From: DATEGZ01 sp035279905
Lineage (GTDB): Bacteria; Acidobacteriota; Vicinamibacteria; Vicinamibacterales; SCN-69-37
Assembly: GCA_035279905.1 (NCBI GenBank)
Contig: DATEGZ010000058.1
Span: 9,044 to 73,043 of the forward strand
DNA length: 64,000 bases
Direction of reading: 5' to 3'
The notes under the pieces were generated by a model. The model saw only the letters and a program-made list of their open reading frames with translations. It was not told the DNA's origin and ran no database searches. Numbering within the stretch: position 1 is the stretch's first letter; the number at the start of each line of letters is the position of its first letter. Shown here piece by piece: positions 58,885 through 64,000 of this stretch. Position numbers and translations under genes: made by a program.

Positions 58885-61338
58885 ATGGCAAAGGCGCTGG
58901 TCATCGTCGAATCGCCCGCCAAAGCGAAGACGATTAACAAATATCTGGGACGTGACTACAAGGTCATTGCCTCGATGGGCCACGTGCGGGACCTGCCGAA
59001 GAGCAAGCTGGGCGTGGACGTCGATGCCGGGTTCGAGCCTGAGTACGTGGTCCTTCCGGATCGCGTCAAGGTCATCAAGGAACTGAAAGACCTGGCGAAG
59101 TCGGCTGACGAGATCTACGTCGCAACCGACCCTGACCGCGAAGGCGAAGCCATCGGCTGGCACCTCACCGAAGAGCTCGGCGCGGCCAAGAAGAAGGTCC
59201 ACCGGTTGATGTTCAACGAGATCACCAAGAAGGCGATCCTCGAGGCCATCAAGCATCCGGGCGAAATCGACATGAAGATGGTGGACGCGCAGCAGGCGCG
59301 TCGCGTGCTGGACCGTCTCGTTGGTTACAAGATCAGTCCGATCCTCTGGGACAAAGTGCGGCGTGGGTTGTCCGCTGGCCGCGTGCAATCGGTCGCGCTC
59401 AAGCTCATTTGCGATCGCGAGCGCGAGATCGAAGCGTTCGTGCCCGAGGAGTACTGGCATATCACCGCGCGTCTCGCCGGGCCGGAGCCTCCGGAATTCG
59501 AGGCGAGACTTGTCCGCAAGGGCGAGGCGGCCGCCAAGGTCAAGAACCAGGCGGAAGCGGATGCGATTCTCGAGGACCTGAAGCGCGCGACGTTTGTCGT
59601 CTCGTCGGTGACGCAGAAGGAACGGAAGAAGAACCCGATCCCGCCGTTCATCACGAGCAAGCTCCAGCAGGCGTCGCGCTTTCCCGTCAAGAAAACGATG
59701 ATGATCGCGCAGCAGCTCTACGAAGGCATCGAGCTGCCGGGCGAAGAAGCCGCGGTCGGGTTGATTACCTACATGCGCACGGACTCGGTGCGTATTTCCG
59801 ATCAGGCGCTCGACGAGGTGCGCGAGTACGTCAAGACGCAGTTTGGCGACGCCTATGTGCCCGAGCAGCCCAACCGCTACAAGCTCAAGTCCTCCGCGCA
59901 GGACGCGCACGAGGCCATCCGGCCGACGTCGATGAAGTACGAGCCGGAGTCGGTCCGAGCCTATCTCACGCCGGACCAGTTCTACCTGTATCGCCTTATC
60001 TGGGAACGGTTTATGGCCTCCCAGATGACGCCCGCCGTGTTCGACGACACGAGCGTGGACATCAGCGCAAACGACTTCATCTTCCGCGCGAAGGGGTCGG
60101 TGCCGAAGTTCGCCGGCTGGCTCGCCGCCTACGGGAAGGAGATCCAGGAGGCGGAGGACAGCGAGCGCACCGAGCAGCCGTCGCAGCAGGCGCCCGGTGC
60201 CGCGGACACCGACGAGGCGCCGTCCACGGGTTTGCTGCCGGCGCTCTCCGAGGGACAGACGCTCGACGCGAAAGAAATCAAGCCCGAGCAGAAATTCACG
60301 CAGCCGCCGCCGCGCTTCAACGAAGGATCGCTCGTCAAGGCGCTCGAAGAGGATGGCATCGGCCGCCCGAGCACGTACGCGTCGATCATCTCCGTTCTTC
60401 AAGCGCGTGAGTACGTCAACAAGGTCGAAGGCAAGTTCCGGCCGACGGTGCTCGGCAGGCGACTCGTCGACAAGCTCCTGCATCCGGTGTTCGACGACAT
60501 CCTCGATGTCGAGTACACCGCGCGCATGGAAGAGCAGCTCGACGAGATCGAAAAGGGCAAGGCGGGCTACGCCGAGACGCTCAAGGACTTCTACGTCAAG
60601 TTCAAGAAGGACCTGAAGCGCGCCGCGAAGGAGATGCCCAACTTCAAGGAAGGGCAGCCGACCGGCATCAAGTGCGACAAGTGCGGCGAGGGCGAGATGG
60701 TCGAGAAGTCCGGCAAGTTCGGGCTCTTCCTCGCGTGCAGCCGCTATCCCGACTGCGACAACACGAAGGAGATCGAGACGCCGGGCGATCAGACCACCGA
60801 GGAGCTCGACGAGACGTGCGAGAACTGCGGCAAGCCGATGGTCGTCAAGCGCGGCCGCTTCGGGATGTTCCTCGCGTGCACCGGGTATCCCGAGTGCAAG
60901 ACGACGAGGAAGATTATCGCGACGAAGCAGGGCGTGGCGGCGGCGAAGCCGGATCAGATCCTCGAGGAGAAGTGCCCGAACTGCGGTAAGAACCTCGTCA
61001 TCAAGCACGGCCGCTTCGGCGAGTTCACCGCGTGCACCGGCTATCCCGAGTGCAAGTACGTCAAGCAGAAGCTCACGGGCATCAAGTGTCCGAAGGACGG
61101 CGGCGACGTCGCGGAGCGGAAGTCACGCCGCGGCAAGGTGTTCTACGGCTGCGTGAACTATCCGAAGTGCGACTTCACGCTGTGGAACAAGCCGATCATC
61201 GAGACGTGCCCGAAGTGCGGATGGCTCTTCCTCACGGAAAAGATCACGAAGCGTCACGGGCGCCAGCTCGTGTGCGCGAATGAGGAATGCGACTACGTGA
61301 GGAGCGAGGAGCTCGAGCCTGCAACGGCGACTACTTAG
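58885..61338 (+). CDS. topA: DNA topoisomerase I
   Basis: An 817-residue type IA topoisomerase. The Toprim domain starts KALVIVESPAKAKTINKYLG and has ATDPDREGEAIGWHL; the active-site tyrosine is in LITYMRTDSVRIS, and DAHEAIRPT follows. After an acidic linker (QPSQQAPGAADTDEAP) come the remaining core and five zinc-ribbon-like repeats at the C-terminus (CDKCGEG, CENCGKP, CPNCGKN, CPKDGGD, CPKCGWL, each with a downstream cysteine pair). The fourth has aspartate where the second cysteine is expected. Start ATG 58885 has AAGGAG seven bases upstream. Confidence 0.97.
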   Translation: MAKALVIVESPAKAKTINKYLGRDYKVIASMGHVRDLPKSKLGVDVDAGFEPEYVVLPDRVKVIKELKDLAKSADEIYVATDPDREGEAIGWHLTEELGAAKKKVHRLMFNEITKKAILEAIKHPGEIDMKMVDAQQARRVLDRLVGYKISPILWDKVRRGLSAGRVQSVALKLICDREREIEAFVPEEYWHITARLAGPEPPEFEARLVRKGEAAAKVKNQAEADAILEDLKRATFVVSSVTQKERKKNPIPPFITSKLQQASRFPVKKTMMIAQQLYEGIELPGEEAAVGLITYMRTDSVRISDQALDEVREYVKTQFGDAYVPEQPNRYKLKSSAQDAHEAIRPTSMKYEPESVRAYLTPDQFYLYRLIWERFMASQMTPAVFDDTSVDISANDFIFRAKGSVPKFAGWLAAYGKEIQEAEDSERTEQPSQQAPGAADTDEAPSTGLLPALSEGQTLDAKEIKPEQKFTQPPPRFNEGSLVKALEEDGIGRPSTYASIISVLQAREYVNKVEGKFRPTVLGRRLVDKLLHPVFDDILDVEYTARMEEQLDEIEKGKAGYAETLKDFYVKFKKDLKRAAKEMPNFKEGQPTGIKCDKCGEGEMVEKSGKFGLFLACSRYPDCDNTKEIETPGDQTTEELDETCENCGKPMVVKRGRFGMFLACTGYPECKTTRKIIATKQGVAAAKPDQILEEKCPNCGKNLVIKHGRFGEFTACTGYPECKYVKQKLTGIKCPKDGGDVAERKSRRGKVFYGCVNYPKCDFTLWNKPIIETCPKCGWLFLTEKITKRHGRQLVCANEECDYVRSEELEPATATT

Positions 61339-61353
61339 GGCACCGGGCGCTCG

Positions 61354-62043
61354 ATGAAAGCGCACCTCCTTGTTCCAGTTCTCGCGATCGCATTCGCGGT
61401 CATCGGCTTGACCGTGTGGGTCGACACGACAGCGTGGCCCACGATGCCGGTGACTCGACAAGCGTCGCCGCCGGCCACACCTCCAACGGGTTTGCACGGC
61501 AGTCCTCGATGTGCCGCGGTTTCGACCAAGCCTGACGCCGCGCCTGGTTCGAGCGTCCGCACAACGGAAGCGGAACTGTTTCAGGCGATCGTCAGGCTCC
61601 GCACTCCGCAAGGCCCGGGAGGGAGTCTCGTCGTCGAGGTTGCTTCGCTCCCAATCATTCCGTTTCGGGTGCCCGAGGACCACGGGTTTCTCGCCGCGCT
61701 GCCGGCCGACCTCAAAGCGCGCGTCCTCTCTGGCGCGTCAGACTGTTTTCAACTGACCGCCGATCGCTTCCCGCCAAACACGCGTCTTTTGCCACTCACT
61801 GAAATTCGGGGTGTTGCGAGCGGTCGGACGGACTGGCCCGGGTTTCGCGCGCGCTTTGACGGCGCAAAGATGTGGTTCGCGTTCTCGCGAGCCTTGCTCG
61901 GCAAAGACGGACGCGACGCCGTGGTCTTCTACGAGCGCCAATGTGATGGTTTGTGCGGCGAAGCGGAATGGGTGTGGTTCACACGGTCGGCGGCTGATCA
62001 ACCATGGAAGGTCGCGAAGGAGGTCTGGAGCTGGATTTCGTAA
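61354..62043 (+). CDS. Hypothetical exported or membrane-anchored protein
   Basis: A 229-residue protein with one N-terminal hydrophobic segment (LLVPVLAIAFAVIGLTVWV), a proline/threonine-rich linker to about residue 65, and a globular part ending GKDGRDAVVFYERQCDGLCGEAEWVWFTRSAADQPWKV. The last stretch, with two cysteines three residues apart, is typical of a group of uncharacterised exported proteins that have CxGLCG before a beta strand. The function is unknown. The gene lies 15 bases after topA and its codon use is more AT-rich than its neighbours. Confidence 0.6.
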   Translation: MKAHLLVPVLAIAFAVIGLTVWVDTTAWPTMPVTRQASPPATPPTGLHGSPRCAAVSTKPDAAPGSSVRTTEAELFQAIVRLRTPQGPGGSLVVEVASLPIIPFRVPEDHGFLAALPADLKARVLSGASDCFQLTADRFPPNTRLLPLTEIRGVASGRTDWPGFRARFDGAKMWFAFSRALLGKDGRDAVVFYERQCDGLCGEAEWVWFTRSAADQPWKVAKEVWSWIS

Positions 62044-62080
62044 GGGTGCGCCTGGTGCCTGACAGATTACTATTCAAGTA

Positions 62081-63529
62081 ATGGTGCACATCATCGGCGG
62101 TGGCTTGGCCGGCAGCGAAGCCGCGTGGCAAGCAGCGTCCGCGGGCGTGCCCGTCACGATCCACGAGATGCGGCCGGTCGTCCCGACCGCCGTGCACAAG
62201 ACCGATCAACTCGCCGAGCTCGTCTGCAGCAACTCGTTCCGAGGCGACAAGCTCGACAACGCCGTCGGGCTCCTCAAGGAAGAGATGCGGCGGCTCGGGT
62301 CGCTCATCATGCGCGTGGCCGACGAAGTGCGCGTGCCGGCGGGCGCGGCGCTGGCAGTCGATCGCGAGTTGTTTTCGGTGGGCGTAACAAAGGCCATCCA
62401 CGCACATCCATTGATCAAGGTCGAGCGCGGCGAGATGCCGCGCCTGCCGACGTCCAGCGAGATGTCGCCGCTCATCGTCGCGACCGGGCCGCTGACCTCG
62501 TCGGCGCTGTCGGCCGAGATCGCGGCGTTCGTCGGGCGCGACCATCTCGCGTTCTTCGACGCGATCAGTCCGATCGTCCTGGCTGAAACGATCGACATGG
62601 AGAAGGTGTTTCGGCAGTCACGCTGGGATCGAAGCTTGAGGTCGCCCGGTCAGAAGGGGACAGGTGTCGCAGAGCGAGACCTGTCCCCGCAGCCAGTGAT
62701 TGAGGCTGAAGGCTCGTCAGAGAACAGCGGCGATTACTTGAACTGTCCGTTTACCAAAGAAGAGTACGACGCCTTTCACGCCGCCATCGTCTCCGCCGAG
62801 AAGGCCGCCGTGCACGACCTCGATTCGACGAAGTTCTTCGAGGGCTGTCTGCCGATCGAGGTGATGGCGCACCGCGGCGTCGAGACACTGCGGTTCGGGC
62901 CCATGAAGGCCGCGGGCTTGTTCGATCCGCGGACGGGACGACGGCCGTACGCGGTGGTGCAGCTCCGGCAGGACAACCTGGCGGGCGATCACTTCAGCCT
63001 CGTCGGGTTTCAGACGCAGCTCAAGTGGGGCGAGCAGGCGCGCGTGCTGAAGATGATTCCGGGCCTCGAGAACGCCGAGTTCGTGCGGTTCGGGATGATC
63101 CACCGCAACACGTACATCAACGGTCCGACGGTGCTGACGGAAACGTGGCAGACGCGGACGCGGCCGGATCTCTTCTTCGCGGGACAAGTCTCGGGTGTCG
63201 AGGGCTACGTCGAGTCGGCGGCGTCGGGGCTCATCGCCGGCCGCAACGCGGCGCGGCTGGTGCAGGGACTCGAGCCGATGGCGCCGCCGCGCACCACGGC
63301 GATCGGCGCGCTCGGCTACTACGTGTCGCACGCCGATCCCCGGCACTACGATCCGACGAACATCACGTTCGGGATCATTCCGCCGCTCGCCGATCCGCCG
63401 AAGAGCAAGCACGAGCGGCAGCTGGCGACGAGCGCTCGCGCGTTGGCAGATCTCGACGCTTGGGAGAAAATAGCGCCAGCTCATGCTGAAGGATCAGGTC
63501 CGCGCGTTCCTGCAGTACCTTCGGTATAA
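62081..63529 (+). CDS. trmFO: FADH2/folate-dependent tRNA (uracil-54-C5)-methyltransferase TrmFO
   Basis: A 482-residue flavoprotein that makes 5-methyluridine at tRNA position 54 using methylenetetrahydrofolate. It has the FAD motif VHIIGGGLAGSEAAWQAA, ELVCSNSFRGDK (first cysteine), DYLNCPFTKEEYDAF, FFEGCLPIEVMAHRGVETLRFGPMKAAGL (nucleophilic cysteine) and FAGQVSGVEGYVESAASGLIAGRNAA. Between FRQSRWDRS and GDYLNCPF there is an extra stretch of about 31 residues encoded partly by a REP-like hairpin (62656-62688). The reading frame stays open. Its 3' end overlaps the next gene by 47 bases. Confidence 0.93.
   Translation: MVHIIGGGLAGSEAAWQAASAGVPVTIHEMRPVVPTAVHKTDQLAELVCSNSFRGDKLDNAVGLLKEEMRRLGSLIMRVADEVRVPAGAALAVDRELFSVGVTKAIHAHPLIKVERGEMPRLPTSSEMSPLIVATGPLTSSALSAEIAAFVGRDHLAFFDAISPIVLAETIDMEKVFRQSRWDRSLRSPGQKGTGVAERDLSPQPVIEAEGSSENSGDYLNCPFTKEEYDAFHAAIVSAEKAAVHDLDSTKFFEGCLPIEVMAHRGVETLRFGPMKAAGLFDPRTGRRPYAVVQLRQDNLAGDHFSLVGFQTQLKWGEQARVLKMIPGLENAEFVRFGMIHRNTYINGPTVLTETWQTRTRPDLFFAGQVSGVEGYVESAASGLIAGRNAARLVQGLEPMAPPRTTAIGALGYYVSHADPRHYDPTNITFGIIPPLADPPKSKHERQLATSARALADLDAWEKIAPAHAEGSGPRVPAVPSV
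62656..62688. repeat. REP-like hairpin inside trmFO
   Basis: GGGGACAGGTGTCGC (62656-62670), loop AGA, and GCGAGACCTGTCCCC (62674-62688): a 15-base stem with one mismatch. Its GGGGACAGGT arms are typical of REP elements mobilised by RAYT transposases in other bacteria. It lies in frame in trmFO at codons ~192-203. Confidence 0.85.
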
Positions 63530-64000
63530 CCGCAACGTCTCGCCGCACACGCTGCGCGCGTACGACACGGATCTCACGCAATTGCTGTCGAGCCTGGCCG
63601 CTCAGGGCAACATTCGGCCGAGCGACGTGCCCACGGTGCGTTTCAGCACCGAGGGCGTCCGCACATTTCTCGGCGAGCTCAACGCGCGCGGCAACAGTCG
63701 CGCGTCCGCGGCGCGGCGGCTCGCCGCGTTCCGCACGTTCGCGCGCTACCTCGTGCGCGAGGGCCTCATCGCCGACGACCCGACGGCGCTCATCGGCGCC
63801 CCGCGACAACAGCGCGGCCTGCCCGAGTATCTTGCGGCCGACGAGACGACGAAGCTGCTCGAAGCGCCGGACACCTCGACGCCGGCCGGCCGGCGCGACC
63901 GCGCGATTCTCGAGCTGTTCTACGCCTCAGGATTGCGGCTGAGCGAGCTGGTCGATCTCGATTTGGAGGACGTGAACCTGTCGAGCCGGATCGTGCGCGT
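63483..64000 (+). CDS. XerC/XerD-type tyrosine recombinase, N-terminal part
   Basis: The frame is open to the window end (172 codons). It begins MLKDQVRAFLQYLRYNRNVSPHTLRAYDTDLTQLLSSLAAQG, a SAM-like core-binding domain typical of XerC, and continues RASAARRLAAFRTFARYLVREGLIADDPTALIGAPRQQRGLPEYLAADETTKLLEAP into the catalytic domain, with YASGLRLSELVDLDLEDVNL, which contains the first catalytic arginine. It would resolve chromosome dimers at dif. The ATG lies inside trmFO (47-base overlap); xerC after trmFO is a common gene order. The C-terminal catalytic half is outside the window. Confidence 0.88.
   Translation, partial: MLKDQVRAFLQYLRYNRNVSPHTLRAYDTDLTQLLSSLAAQGNIRPSDVPTVRFSTEGVRTFLGELNARGNSRASAARRLAAFRTFARYLVREGLIADDPTALIGAPRQQRGLPEYLAADETTKLLEAPDTSTPAGRRDRAILELFYASGLRLSELVDLDLEDVNLSSRIVR

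Noticed and set aside
58846..61008. A 720-codon minus-strand open frame opposite topA
   Set aside because: Leu/Arg/Asp-rich shadow of topA with no recognisable family.

Overview
The window looks like chromosomal DNA of a high-GC, Gram-negative member of the Acidobacteriota, most likely the Vicinamibacteria lineage. The evidence is four large FtsX/MacB-type orphan permeases of the acidobacterial ADOP kind (one cut by the left edge), an acidobacterial VWFA-related secreted protein, lpxC (lipid A), many signal peptides or lipoproteins, and an S8 protease with a hexapeptide-repeat tail. No rRNA, tRNA, CRISPR array or intact insertion sequence was found. The lineage is inferred from gene content only.

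Layout. 1-7 kb: end of an ADOP permease, a DUF5674 pair, then a minus-strand operon for a two-subunit molybdenum hydroxylase (2Fe-2S subunit, Tat-exported Moco subunit, cytochrome c) and a VWFA-related protein. 7-23 kb: three complete ADOP permeases around a five-gene minus-strand operon (oxalate-CoA-ligase-like enzyme, ketopantoate-reductase-like enzyme, OFA-type transporter, FAH/hydratase family enzyme, malate synthase) that suggests oxalate/glyoxylate use, plus ispG. 23-26 kb: secreted M19 dipeptidase, a secreted protein and a GNAT enzyme. 26-33 kb: a same-strand signalling-type cluster of S8 protease with 16 TMVWGS repeats, two micro-ORFs (MRNQMIIVWS and MTQQIIVWT), a membrane HD-GYP-GAF protein and a TPR-like sigma-54 activator. 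Part of it (about 28.1-31.2 kb) is visibly lower in GC. 33-45 kb: peptide-type ABC importer without ATPases, phospholipase-B/C45-like hydrolase, DapA/HOGA-like aldolase, mtgA, NlpC/P60, HNH nuclease, beta-propeller protein, APC permease, CoA-transferase/racemase. 45-64 kb: housekeeping block uvrA, lpxC, ECF sigma/STAS module, lysA, tmk, comF, rsfS-nadD-obgE-rpmA-rplU, secreted and TPR proteins, dprA, topA, trmFO and the start of a Xer recombinase.

The non-gene DNA is unusually structured. Three families of short tandem repeats with inverted arms each occur in at least two intergenic places and often touch stop codons. One family keeps a GTGACAC core. REP-like hairpins occur by ispG, near the micro-ORFs and, strikingly, in frame inside trmFO. 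Three candidate sigma-54 (-24/-12) promoters, before the S8 protease, lpxC and dprA, each have a palindrome just upstream.

The best candidate for an undescribed system is the 26-33 kb cluster. A secreted protease carries a repeated hexapeptide, two tiny ORFs with ribosome binding sites echo that hexapeptide, and a membrane HD-GYP protein and a sigma-54 activator lie alongside. The parts are read directly from the sequence; that they form one signalling circuit is a hypothesis.
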